Shown here: positions 23,736-32,127 of the stretch, piece after piece
How positions within the stretch are numbered: position 1 is the first letter of the stretch
Layout of the letters: every line of letters begins with the position of its first letter
Source of the DNA: DATBFX01 sp036558305
Lineage (GTDB): Bacteria > Chloroflexota > Chloroflexia > Thermomicrobiales > UBA6265
Reading direction: 5' to 3'
DNA length: 38,478 bases
Assembly (NCBI GenBank): GCA_036558305.1
Contig: DATBFX010000017.1
Location: 1 to 38,478 of the forward strand
Program-made: the position numbers and the translations under genes
Notes under the pieces: generated by a model
Told to the model about the DNA's origin: nothing
Databases searched by the model: none
Seen by the model: the letters and a program-made list of their open reading frames with translations, nothing else

Positions 23736-24463
23736 GCGGTGCCTCGGAGGGTCGGGCCGCGGCGGCTGCGGACGATCGTCACCAGAATGCGGATACCGGC
23801 ACGGGTCGAGGCGCGCACGTCGCCGCTGACCTTGGACCGACCGCCGGCGCGGCGGCGCCAGGTGACGGGCACCTCGCGGACGCGGAGCCCGCGGCGACAG
23901 GCGCGGGCGATCATCTCGACGGGCCAGCCGTAGGTCGGTTCCGCCATGCCGAGGGCGAGGAGTTCGCACCGGGGGACGACGCGGAAGGGACCGACGTCGG
24001 TCAGGCGGACGCCGTAGAGAACGCGGAGGAGCCGGGTGGCGAGCCAATTGCCGGCGCGTTGCGGAATCGTCAACGAACCGGGTTCGAACGAACCGAGGGC
24101 GCGGGAACCGAGGACGAGATCGGCTTCGCCGGCGACGATCGGCGCCAGGAGGAGCGGGAGGTCGTCCGGTCGGTCGCTGCGGTCGCCGTCGAGAAAGACG
24201 AGGAGATCCACATCGCCGGCGGCACGCGCACCGGCCAGGCAGGCGCGTCCGTAGCCGCGCTCCGGTTGCGAGACGACCGTGGCGCCGGCGGCGGTGGCGC
24301 GGGCCGCGGTGGCGTCGGTGCTGCCGTTGTCGACGACGTAGATACCGGCGATGGTCGCGGGCAGATCGGGGCGCGCGGCGACGGCGTGGAGTTCGTCGAC
24401 GAGCGCAGCGACGTTCGCCTCTTCGTTCAGACAGGGGACGACGAAGGCGGCCGTGGGCTTCAT
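23732..24463 (-). CDS. Family 2 glycosyltransferase (polyprenol-phosphate type)
   Basis: 243 residues. GT-A fold: FVVPCLNEEANV at 7-18, YVVDNGSTDATA, the metal-binding DGD in LLVFLDGDRSDRP, and the GSRALG and LTDVGPFRVV segments seen in DPM1-like glycosyltransferases that make polyprenyl-phosphate sugars or glycosylate lipids. No C-terminal membrane helices, so cytoplasmic. Coupled by 4-base overlaps to the epimerase upstream and the DUF2064 gene downstream. Its sugar could be related to the deoxysugar made by the epimerase. Confidence 0.92.
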   Translation of the reverse strand: MKPTAAFVVPCLNEEANVAALVDELHAVAARPDLPATIAGIYVVDNGSTDATAARATAAGATVVSQPERGYGRACLAGARAAGDVDLLVFLDGDRSDRPDDLPLLLAPIVAGEADLVLGSRALGSFEPGSLTIPQRAGNWLATRLLRVLYGVRLTDVGPFRVVPRCELLALGMAEPTYGWPVEMIARACRRGLRVREVPVTWRRRAGGRSKVSGDVRASTRAGIRILVTIVRSRRGPTLRGTA

Positions 24464-25602
24464 CGCGTACCCGTCTCCATCGAGCGTTTCACGACACGCT
24501 TCCGGCGGAGGATGCGTTCGGCGGCGGCGAAGTAGTCCGCGACCGATCCCTGGGTGCGGATCCAGTCGAGGTAGCGGCCGATGCCCGTCTCGAGGTCGAT
24601 CCGCGGTCGGTAACCGAGGGCGGCGAGGCGCGAGACGTCGGAGATGAGGGCGCGCATCTCGCCGGGCCGGTACTCGCCGGGGATGTGGGGCGGGATCGGC
24701 TTGTCCAGTTTGCCGGCGAGCATGCGGGCAAGCTCTCCGATCTCCACGGCCTGACCGGTACCGACGTTGAAGACCTGCCCGTCGGCGCGCGGATCGCAGG
24801 CGACGAGGAGGTTGGCGCGGGCGACGTCCTCGACGAAGACGAGGTCGCGCGACTGGTGACCGTCTTCGTAGACGAGGGGCGGTTGGTCGTTGAGGAGCCG
24901 GGTGCAGAAGATCGCGATGACACCGGTGTAGGGATTGAAGACGGACTGACGCGGGCCGTAGGTACACGAATAGCGGAGGGCGACGACGGGAACACCGGTG
25001 GCGCGACCCCAGGTGAGGACGAGGCGCTCCTGGTCGAATTTGCTGATCGCGTAGACGTTCTGACCGCCGATCGGGGCGTTTTCGTCGGTGGGAACGGGGA
25101 TCGCGGCGGCATCGCAGACCGGGCAGTGGACGGCGTAGTCGCCCCGGTCGAGTTGCGCGATGGGGCGGCTGGTGCCGTAGAAGCGGCCGTGCTCGGCGCA
25201 GCGGTAGGCGCCCTCGTCGTAGACGGCCTGGGACGAAGCGAGGACGACCTTGCGGACGGGCAGACGACGGTCACGGATCGTCTCCAGCATGAGCGCGGTG
25301 CCGTAGGAGTTGACCTGGACGAACTTGGCGATCTGCGGCATATACCCGCCGTAGGCCGCCTCGTGAAAAACGACGTCGATCCCGGCCAGTGGTCGCTCCC
25401 AATCGCGACGGTTGCGGACGTCTCCCCGGATAAACTCGACCTCGGCGGGGATCCAGGGCGGTTTGCCCCGGCGGTGGGTCTGCGCTTCCAGGCGGTCGAG
25501 GACGCGAACCTGCCAACCGGCGGCGAGCGCGGCATCGACGATGTGGGAACCGATCAGCCCGGCACCGCCGGTCACGAGTGCGGTGGTTGGTTTGGATGTC
25601 AT
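24460..25602 (-). CDS. NAD-dependent epimerase, dTDP-L-rhamnose 4-epimerase-like, with Cys-rich insert
   Basis: 380-residue extended SDR. The nucleotide loop TGGAGLIG is at 11-18; the catalytic pair is Tyr184/Lys188 (YAISK). It matches the dTDP-L-rhamnose 4-epimerase group, including YGPRQSVFNPYTGVIAIF in two recognisable pieces and YEDGHQSRDLVFVEDVA. That group carries a small insertion around 133-165 with Cys135, His138 (CAEH) and Cys160, Cys163 (CPVC) that look like a zinc site. It probably produces a nucleotide-deoxysugar for the GT2 or membrane glycosyltransferase in this operon. Start ATG at 25602 overlaps the PLP-enzyme stop by four bases. Confidence 0.9.
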   Translation of the reverse strand: MTSKPTTALVTGGAGLIGSHIVDAALAAGWQVRVLDRLEAQTHRRGKPPWIPAEVEFIRGDVRNRRDWERPLAGIDVVFHEAAYGGYMPQIAKFVQVNSYGTALMLETIRDRRLPVRKVVLASSQAVYDEGAYRCAEHGRFYGTSRPIAQLDRGDYAVHCPVCDAAAIPVPTDENAPIGGQNVYAISKFDQERLVLTWGRATGVPVVALRYSCTYGPRQSVFNPYTGVIAIFCTRLLNDQPPLVYEDGHQSRDLVFVEDVARANLLVACDPRADGQVFNVGTGQAVEIGELARMLAGKLDKPIPPHIPGEYRPGEMRALISDVSRLAALGYRPRIDLETGIGRYLDWIRTQGSVADYFAAAERILRRKRVVKRSMETGTR

Positions 25603-26846
25603 GCGCCACCAACTCCGAAGGCAACCGGCCGCGGCGTCAGCGCCTGGTCCAGATCCGCGATGACGTCCTCTGGATCTTCCAATCCGATCGACAACCGCAC
25701 GGTGGCGCTCCGATAGCGCCGGGGTTGCCGCAATCCGTCGGCGTCGAAGGTCTCCGGCTGGGGCGGGTAGGAGACGATGGTCGAGGTCCCGCCGACGGTT
25801 GGCGCATAGGGAATCGCGCGCAGATTGCGGATGAAGCGATCGGCCGCGGCCGGTCCTCCGGCGAGATCGACGGCCATTACCCCTCCCCCGCCATCGGGGA
25901 GCACGCGGTTGACCAGACCCGGGTGCTGAGGAAGCGGGCACCCCGGATACCGAAGCGCCGCGACCGCGGGATGCGCCCAAAGGAAGGACGCGACGGCGCT
26001 CGCGGTCCGGCTGATCCGGCTCATGCGGAGGGGGAGGGTCTTGAGACCGCGGACCGTCAGCCAGGCATCCATCGGCGCCAGCGTCGGGCCGAGCAGATAG
26101 CCGGCGCGCCGGATGGGCTCGATCAGGGCATGCCGCCCGACCACGACACCGGCGGTGACGTCGTCGTGACCGGCCAGGAACTTGCCGGCGCTGTGGACGA
26201 CGAGATCGGCGCCGTGCTCGATCGGGCGACAAAGGGCAGGCGTGGCGAAGGTGTTGTCGACGCAGAGGACGAGTCCGCACTCGCGGGCGACGGTCGCAAC
26301 GGCCGGGAGATCGGTCAACGTCATACCGGGGTTGGCGATCGTCTCGACGAAGATCAGACGCGTGCGCGGCGTGACCGCGGCCCGCAACGCCGTGGCGTCG
26401 TTCGGATCGACGAAGGACGCGGCGACGCCGAAACGGGCGAACTGGTCGGCGAGGAGCGCGGTCGTGTCGCGGTAGCAATCGGCCGGAGCGATGACGTGAT
26501 CGCCCGCCGCTAGCTGAGTGAAGAGGACCAGCGCGATCGCGGCCATGCCGGACGAAACCGCGACGGCCGCCTCGGCGCGCTCCAGATCGGCGACGACGCG
26601 CTCAAGGCTGCGAACGTTCGGAAGACCGTCGCGGGCATAGACCGGACGACCGGCGGCGAAGTGCTCGTCGGCCAGGCCGGAATCGGCGAATCCGTAGGCG
26701 GCGGTTTGGTAGATCGGTTCCGAGAGCGGTTCGCCAGAGCGGTGGCCCCCCTCCCGGCCCCGCACGGCACGACTCCGCAGCGACGTTCGTTCGGCGATGA
26801 CGGTTCGACCCGAGATCATCCGATCGGGTCGGGTAGCGATCGGCAT
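25599..26846 (-). CDS. Trans-sulfuration-type PLP enzyme (Cys/Met metabolism family)
   Basis: 415 residues, fold-type I gamma-family: cystathionine gamma-synthase, beta/gamma-lyase, O-succinylhomoserine sulfhydrylase or methionine gamma-lyase. The Schiff-base Lys222 is in HSAGKFLAGHDDVTAG, VDNTFATP is at 196-203, and SSGMAAI (98-104) begins the phosphate cup. The usual YxRxxNPT motif is YARDGLPNVR here, with the conserved Pro-Thr lost, so substrate preference is uncertain. ATG 26846 follows GGGAGG; a GTG at 26849 is in frame but too close. Placement between a sulfite-oxidase-like gene and sugar genes suggests sulfur metabolism, but this is weak evidence. Confidence 0.88.
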   Translation of the reverse strand: MPIATRPDRMISGRTVIAERTSLRSRAVRGREGGHRSGEPLSEPIYQTAAYGFADSGLADEHFAAGRPVYARDGLPNVRSLERVVADLERAEAAVAVSSGMAAIALVLFTQLAAGDHVIAPADCYRDTTALLADQFARFGVAASFVDPNDATALRAAVTPRTRLIFVETIANPGMTLTDLPAVATVARECGLVLCVDNTFATPALCRPIEHGADLVVHSAGKFLAGHDDVTAGVVVGRHALIEPIRRAGYLLGPTLAPMDAWLTVRGLKTLPLRMSRISRTASAVASFLWAHPAVAALRYPGCPLPQHPGLVNRVLPDGGGGVMAVDLAGGPAAADRFIRNLRAIPYAPTVGGTSTIVSYPPQPETFDADGLRQPRRYRSATVRLSIGLEDPEDVIADLDQALTPRPVAFGVGGA

Positions 26847-26917
26847 CACTCCTCCCCGCGTTTTTCGCGTCCTCTCGTCGAGACTCCGACGGCATCAAGA
26901 CCAGCCATTACCTTTCG

Positions 26918-28573
26918 CTACACCACCTTCGCTTTGACACGGTGATAACCGGTGGCGCCCTGGGGGACGATGCCGCGGGTTTGGGCGATTTGGGGTTCGC
27001 CGTTGCCGTCGGTGGCACGGGAGAGGAGGGTGTAGTCGCCGGGTTTGGTCGGCGCCCAATCGAAACTCCAGAAGGTCCAGGTCAGCCGCGTCCCGGCGTA
27101 GTCGATGCGAACCGGATGCCAGCTCTCGCCGGCGTCGGCGCTGAACTCGACCTTGCTCACGCCGCGTGCGCCGGCGAAGGCGCGTCCGCGGATCGAGGTG
27201 ACCCGATTGACCCCGATCGGCTGGTTGAAGTTGTCTCCCTTACCGCCGCGCGTCCAGGCAGGGGAGAAGATGTCCGAGCGAGTCGGGATCTCGAAATTGG
27301 GTCCCCACCCCTGCTGCTCGTAAAACCCCTGGCCGTCGTGGTCGATGACGTCGATGCCGGTGACCCACTTGACGTTCTTCTCGCCGAAGAGACCGGGGAC
27401 GACGACGCGGACCGGGTAGCCGTGGCGGAGGGGCAGCGGTGCGCCGTTCATCTGGTAGACGACCAGCGTGGTCGGATCCATCGCCTTCTCGATCGCGAAC
27501 GTGTCGGTGTACCCGTCGGCGGCGTGGAGCAGCACTTCGACGGCGCCGTCCTTCACACCCGAGGCGTCGAGCAGGTCGCGCATCGGTACGCCTTTCCAGC
27601 GGGCGTTGCTGAAGAGACCGGCCCCGGTCTTGTTGCTGATGCACATCAGGGTCGTCTCTTGCTCGACCGCGGGCAGCGCCGTGAGATCACCGAAGTCATA
27701 GCGCCTGGGATCGCGCACCAAACCGCCGATTTCCAGTCGCCAGACACCCTTGCTGACGTCGGGATCGACTACGTTCTTGGTCACCGTGTAGAACTTGTCG
27801 TTGGGTGCGATCGGTTGGACGCCGGGACCGCTGTACGGGTGTCCGTCGTAGGCAAAGGCGGCCTGATCGTAGAGCCGCTTCATCAACGCGTAGGACGGCA
27901 GCGCCAGTACGGCACCGGCGCCGGCCGCGACGACGGCGCGACGACCGATCGGGGCGCCGGGGGAAACCGGTTCGAAGTCCGTCGCTGGCGACTCCGCGAC
28001 GATCTCGGCATCGGCAGTCGGAACCGCCCGGCGAGCCAGGAACCTGTAGACCAGGATGAGTACGACGCCGTAGACGGCGTAGGCGATCAGCAATCCGCCC
28101 GCGGTCGCGAAGCGGGCGCGTGACGGCGGCAACCCCTTGAAGTTGGTGGCGAGAACCGGCCAGTAGACGATCACCGAACCGATCCAGAGGACGACCGCGG
28201 CGACGACCACGAAACCGACGCCGAGCCGGCTGAAACCACCCCGCCAAGGGGTTGACCTGCGCGACGGGCGGCTCTCGACGACGGCGGCGTAGGCGACGCC
28301 GACCACCGCGCCGGCGATCCCCAGCCCGGTCAGACCCGACTTGATCCCGAACTTCTTGAGCCCGTTGTACCCGCCGAAGCGATCGAAGAGGTCGAAGAAC
28401 TGCTTGATCGAGATCGTCGGGGCGAACCGGTCGGGCAATGCCTCCGGCGGCGGGGAAATCCCGAGCCAGTAGCGCCCGACGACCATGAGCAGCACCATGG
28501 CAAGTGTGGCGACCGCACCGGCCAGCAGTCCCATCCCAAGCATCCCGACGTAGCGCGACCGTATCCGAAGCAT
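26918..28573 (-). CDS. Membrane-anchored molybdopterin oxidoreductase, sulfite-oxidase family
   Basis: 551 residues. The N-terminal 230 residues hold four hydrophobic helices (about 10-33, 78-98, 117-140 and 157-180), then an RR-containing fifth hydrophobic stretch GRRAVVAAGAGAVLAL at 210-225 that resembles a Tat signal. The C-terminal half is the oxidoreductase molybdopterin domain; the likely Mo ligand is Cys311 in TTLMCISNKTG, with KNVDPDVSKGVWRLEIGG-like entry sequence and a C-terminal dimerisation (Ig-like) domain (AFAGARGVSKVEFSADAG). The catalytic domain would face outside the membrane. It may oxidise sulfite or reduce an S- or N-oxide; no heme-binding site visible. ATG 28573 has GGGAGA 6 bases upstream. 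Confidence 0.88.
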   Translation of the reverse strand: MLRIRSRYVGMLGMGLLAGAVATLAMVLLMVVGRYWLGISPPPEALPDRFAPTISIKQFFDLFDRFGGYNGLKKFGIKSGLTGLGIAGAVVGVAYAAVVESRPSRRSTPWRGGFSRLGVGFVVVAAVVLWIGSVIVYWPVLATNFKGLPPSRARFATAGGLLIAYAVYGVVLILVYRFLARRAVPTADAEIVAESPATDFEPVSPGAPIGRRAVVAAGAGAVLALPSYALMKRLYDQAAFAYDGHPYSGPGVQPIAPNDKFYTVTKNVVDPDVSKGVWRLEIGGLVRDPRRYDFGDLTALPAVEQETTLMCISNKTGAGLFSNARWKGVPMRDLLDASGVKDGAVEVLLHAADGYTDTFAIEKAMDPTTLVVYQMNGAPLPLRHGYPVRVVVPGLFGEKNVKWVTGIDVIDHDGQGFYEQQGWGPNFEIPTRSDIFSPAWTRGGKGDNFNQPIGVNRVTSIRGRAFAGARGVSKVEFSADAGESWHPVRIDYAGTRLTWTFWSFDWAPTKPGDYTLLSRATDGNGEPQIAQTRGIVPQGATGYHRVKAKVV

Positions 28574-28659
28574 CTCGATCTCCCATGGGCGGGGTAACGA
28601 CCCCATCTCCAACCTATCGCGACCTTCCATCCAAAACAGTGAAAATCCTGACGAAAACG

Positions 28660-30396
28660 TTACGTCTGCCCCCAGGTGGGAAACCGAGTCCCACCCGGAA
28701 CGACGCGCACGAGAGAGAGCCTGGTCGACTCGTTGCCGAGCCAGGAGTCGTCGTCGCGACTCAGCACGACGGTGGAACCGGCGATCGGTTTGCGGGTAAC
28801 GACGTACGTCGAGTCGGACGGTTTGCCGTAGAAGTAGACCCACCAGGGGCCGTTCCTGGTCCGGGCTTTGGTGATGCCCTGGTCGAGCCCCTCGGTGTAG
28901 AGGTGGTAGCCATCCCAAGCGGCGCCGGCGTCCAGGTGGTCGTTGGTGACGCCGAGGGCGTTGGCGTCGCGTCCAAGCGACCAGGCGGTATCCAGATAGA
29001 CCAGGTAATCGCGCGTCCCGGCGATGGAGTAGACCGCGAAGGCGGCAACGATCAGCCAGGCGACCGGTTGGAACAGGCGAAGATCGCGGACGGCCCAGAG
29101 CGTCAGGCAGATACCGAGGGGAAGCAGCGGCAGCAGGTAACGGTCCAACGAGTAACCGCGCCCGACGTAGTGGAACGACGGCGGGATGACGCCGGCGGCC
29201 TGCCAGAGGGCGATCGCCAGGACGAGTCCGGCTCCGGCCCGGCCCGACGAGGCAGCCGAGCGGAGCGACCGGCAGAGGACGAGAGCAAGGAGCATCGCGG
29301 CGATGGCGCAGACAACGGTGACGTCGTCGCGCAATTGGCGGTCGAGGAGGCGAGGTCGCGAACCGAGGACGTCGGGTGGGCCCAAACCGCCGGTGCCGAC
29401 GAATTGGCCGACGTAGGGCATGCGCTTGCCCTGCGCGCCGTAGATGACGAGCCCCGCCACGAGGACGGCTTCCCAGACCCCACAGAGCAGCCAGCCGGCG
29501 GGTCGCATGGTGGTGAGGATCTGGCGCAGCGATGGCACGACCGCGGCGACGATGGGAAGAGCGAAGAAGCCGAGATAGACCAGCTCGATGAACGCGAGGT
29601 TGCGACTGAGACGCCAGGCCCCGGCGAGTCCGCTTGCCCTCGCCTCGTCGGCAAACCCCTGCTGGACGGCGGGAACGTCGTTGAAGTACCGGAGCCACAG
29701 GTAGTAACCAACAGTGGCGGCGACCGGTATGGCAACGACACGCAAGAGCGTCGCGACGCCGCTCCGACGTGGGCCCAAGCGGCCGGTAACGACGAGGAAG
29801 AGCACGACGGCGAGGGGAATGAGGGCGCCTTGCTGCCGGGTGAGGAAGGCGCAGCCCGCGGCGATCGAGCCGGCGACGGTCGCGAGCGGCGCCAGCCGGT
29901 CGGAGCGAAGGCCACGGACGTAGCAGAACGTGCTGATGAGGAGGAGCGAGGTGAAGTGGGGGTCGGTCATGAAGGTGAAGGCGAGAACGAAGGTGAGCGG
30001 GTTGAAGAGATAGGCGGCGACGCCGAGGGCGCTCCGTCCGCGCTGGACACCCAACTCGCGCAGGAGCGCGTAGAGCGCGAGCCCACCGAACCCGACCATC
30101 ACCACGGTCGCCACGCGCATGACCCCGAGGGTCATCCCGAACAGCACGGCAAACAGCCAACCCCAGACGATCTGAAACACGGCGGTCGCGGCGACGACGG
30201 GGAAAATCCTGAGTTCGCCGTCGTGGTAGAGGATCTCGACGGAGCGCGTGTAACCCCAATCGTCCGTTGTCGCGACCGGCGTCAGCGTCGGGACGACGAA
30301 GGCGGATGCCGCGAAGACCGCCAGGACGGCGATCACCGGCCAGTGAAGGCGGATCTGGGTCGTGAGCCAGGCGCGAGGATCGGCGCGGGTGGACAT
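28660..30396 (-). CDS. GT39-like membrane glycosyltransferase (ArnT/PMT superfamily)
   Basis: 578-residue multi-helix protein with the GT-C layout: a first helix, then an acidic outer loop TDDWGYTRSVEIL (DD/DxE near 60), eight or more further helices, TDPHFTSLLLIS, and a soluble C-terminal region ending with WVYFYGKPSDSTYV. It would transfer a sugar from a polyprenyl-phosphate carrier onto lipid or protein outside the cell membrane. Start at ATG 30396 (GTG 30399 in frame directly before); no strong ribosome binding site. First gene of the minus-strand operon that runs to 22983 by orientation and spacing (86 bases to the next gene). Confidence 0.85.
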   Translation of the reverse strand: MSTRADPRAWLTTQIRLHWPVIAVLAVFAASAFVVPTLTPVATTDDWGYTRSVEILYHDGELRIFPVVAATAVFQIVWGWLFAVLFGMTLGVMRVATVVMVGFGGLALYALLRELGVQRGRSALGVAAYLFNPLTFVLAFTFMTDPHFTSLLLISTFCYVRGLRSDRLAPLATVAGSIAAGCAFLTRQQGALIPLAVVLFLVVTGRLGPRRSGVATLLRVVAIPVAATVGYYLWLRYFNDVPAVQQGFADEARASGLAGAWRLSRNLAFIELVYLGFFALPIVAAVVPSLRQILTTMRPAGWLLCGVWEAVLVAGLVIYGAQGKRMPYVGQFVGTGGLGPPDVLGSRPRLLDRQLRDDVTVVCAIAAMLLALVLCRSLRSAASSGRAGAGLVLAIALWQAAGVIPPSFHYVGRGYSLDRYLLPLLPLGICLTLWAVRDLRLFQPVAWLIVAAFAVYSIAGTRDYLVYLDTAWSLGRDANALGVTNDHLDAGAAWDGYHLYTEGLDQGITKARTRNGPWWVYFYGKPSDSTYVVTRKPIAGSTVVLSRDDDSWLGNESTRLSLVRVVPGGTRFPTWGQT

Positions 30397-30592
30397 CACG
30401 GTGAGGCTGTCGATGGCTTCGATCAACGCGGTCTCCGAGTCGGGATCGGACCGAGACGTCTCCCCAGCGTAGTCCGTCGCCGGGAACGAACCGTTACAAA
30501 GATGACGAGATTCGAGAAACGTTCGATCATTCGCCGTGAACGGTTCCGGTGTCGTCCCGTGGACCGGTCGGCAGGGAGAGATGGAGCAATCG

Positions 30593-31432
30593 ATGGGCCA
30601 CGCGATCAAAGTGACCGGCGGCAAGCACGTCGAGCTGGCGAAGATCGACACCAAAGCCGACGGCGGGTTGACGAGGGAAGAGGGAGAAGCCAGGTTCGCC
30701 GAACTGGCGGCGGAGTTGGGCGAGTTGCAAGACCTGCTCTACGCAGCGCAATCGGAAGCGGTCCTGATCATCCTCCAGGGACTCGACACCAGCGGCAAAG
30801 ACGGCACGATCCGCAACGTCTTCCGCGAGGTCAACCCCGTCGGTTGCCGGGTCGCGTCGTTCAAGGTCCCGACCCCGACCGAACTCGGGCACGATTTCCT
30901 CTGGCGGGTCCACCTGCAGGCGCCGGCGAGGGGCGATCTGGTCGTCTTCAACCGGTCGCACTACGAGGACGTCGTCGTCGTGCGCGTCCACGAACTGGTC
31001 ACGGAGGAGGTCTGGCGAAGACGGTTTCGACAGATCAACGCCTTCGAACACCTGTTGGTCGAAAGCAAGACCATCGTCGCCAAGTTTTACCTGCACATCG
31101 GCAAAGAGGAGCAGGAACAGCGCCTCGTCGAACGGGAGCACGACCTCGAGAAGGCCTGGAAGTTGTCGGCCGCCGATTGGGTCGAACGGCGTTCCTGGGA
31201 CAAGTACATCGCCGCCTACGAAGACGCGATCGGCGAATGCGCGACGCCGGGCGCCCCGTGGTACGTCGTCCCGGCCGACCGCAAGTGGTTCCGCAACCTG
31301 GCGATCGCCGAAGCGATCGTCGACCTGCTCCGGCCGCACAAGAAGGGCTGGCTCGAGGCGCTCGAAGCACGCGGCGAAACCGAGCTAAAGGCGATCCGCG
31401 AAGCCCGGACAAGGCGATCGCACGGCTCGTGA
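30593..31432 (+). CDS. Polyphosphate kinase 2 family phosphotransferase
   Basis: 279 residues, PPK2/PPK_rel_nucleotide type (polyphosphate:nucleotide phosphotransferase). Walker A is GLDTSGKDG at 63-71, Walker B FNRSHYED at 119-126, plus HDFLWR, INAFEHLL, KFYLHIGKEEQ and WYVVPADRKWFRNL in family order. It phosphorylates AMP, ADP or other nucleotides with inorganic polyphosphate; which class cannot be told for sure. ATG 30593 has GGAG 6 bases upstream; ATG 30581 is an alternative with poorly spaced site. The flavin-reductase gene starts 29 bases after the stop, so the two may share a transcript. Confidence 0.93.
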   Translation: MGHAIKVTGGKHVELAKIDTKADGGLTREEGEARFAELAAELGELQDLLYAAQSEAVLIILQGLDTSGKDGTIRNVFREVNPVGCRVASFKVPTPTELGHDFLWRVHLQAPARGDLVVFNRSHYEDVVVVRVHELVTEEVWRRRFRQINAFEHLLVESKTIVAKFYLHIGKEEQEQRLVEREHDLEKAWKLSAADWVERRSWDKYIAAYEDAIGECATPGAPWYVVPADRKWFRNLAIAEAIVDLLRPHKKGWLEALEARGETELKAIREARTRRSHGS

Positions 31433-31461
31433 ACGCGGCGGAGGTTCGAAAGGAACGATTG

Positions 31462-32127
31462 ATGGACACCGAAGCACCGACGGGCGAACCCGCACTCCTC
31501 ATCGATCGTGCGATGATGGTGCGTATGCGTCAGACCGACCCCGCCGACGAGCGAGCGACCTTCATCGAGGCGATGAGCCGGGCGGCGGCCGGGGTGACCG
31601 TGGTCGCCACCGCCGGGGACCTGGGCCGGTTCGGGCAGACGGTCAGCGCGATGTGCTCCGTCTCGGCCGACCCGCCGCTCCTCTTGGTCTGCATCAACCG
31701 CAAGAGCGCCTGCGGCGAAGCGATCGCGCGGCACCGGGTCTTTTCCGTCAACGTCTTGCGGGCGGATCAGCAGCGCGTCTCGCAGGTTTTCGCCGGTCGC
31801 CCGCGGACCGGAGAGGCGTACGACTTCGACTGCGCGATCTGGGAGGTCGCCACGACGGGATCGCCCCTCCTCGTCGGTGCGGTGGCGCGGTTCGACTGCG
31901 CGTTGGAAACCGTCCACGATGCGGCGACCCACCGCATCTTCGTCGGCCGCGTGGTGGCGTCAGACTCGGCCCAGGGGACGCCGCTCGTCTATTCCCAGCG
32001 CGGCTACGGCGAACTGCTGATGTTCCCCCGTCACCGGGCCGACGGTCGACCTGTACCGGCCGGCTTCGTCGGCGACGAACCGTCAGAGGCGTTCGAGGAT
32101 CTGTGGGACACGGAGGTTTGGGAATGA
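31462..32127 (+). CDS. Flavin reductase (HpaC/RutF type)
   Basis: 221 residues. The flavin-reductase-like fold is marked by FIEAMSRAAAGVTVVAT, TVSAMCSVSADPPLLLVCINRKS and a C-terminal HRIFVGRVVA segment. It supplies FMNH2 or FADH2 from NAD(P)H to a partner oxygenase. An N-terminal extension of about 30 residues precedes the domain. The ATG follows AAGGA with 7-base spacing, and its stop overlaps the start of the HpaB-like gene (ATGA), so the two are translated together as a two-component monooxygenase. Confidence 0.93.
   Translation: MDTEAPTGEPALLIDRAMMVRMRQTDPADERATFIEAMSRAAAGVTVVATAGDLGRFGQTVSAMCSVSADPPLLLVCINRKSACGEAIARHRVFSVNVLRADQQRVSQVFAGRPRTGEAYDFDCAIWEVATTGSPLLVGAVARFDCALETVHDAATHRIFVGRVVASDSAQGTPLVYSQRGYGELLMFPRHRADGRPVPAGFVGDEPSEAFEDLWDTEVWE

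Noticed and set aside
30488..30546. Interrupted inverted repeat GAACCGTT ... AACGGTTC in the GT39/PPK2 divergent gap
   Set aside because: Only 8 bases per arm with about 40 bases between; could be an operator for a dimer but is not above what is expected by chance in this composition.
28504..31461. Long plus-strand open frame opposite the GT39 and molybdoenzyme genes, running into the flavin reductase
   Set aside because: Composition is charged and repetitive (many Glu/Asp/Arg), with no homology to a known family; it merges into the real flavin reductase gene in frame, and the start with a Shine-Dalgarno at 31462 explains that gene.
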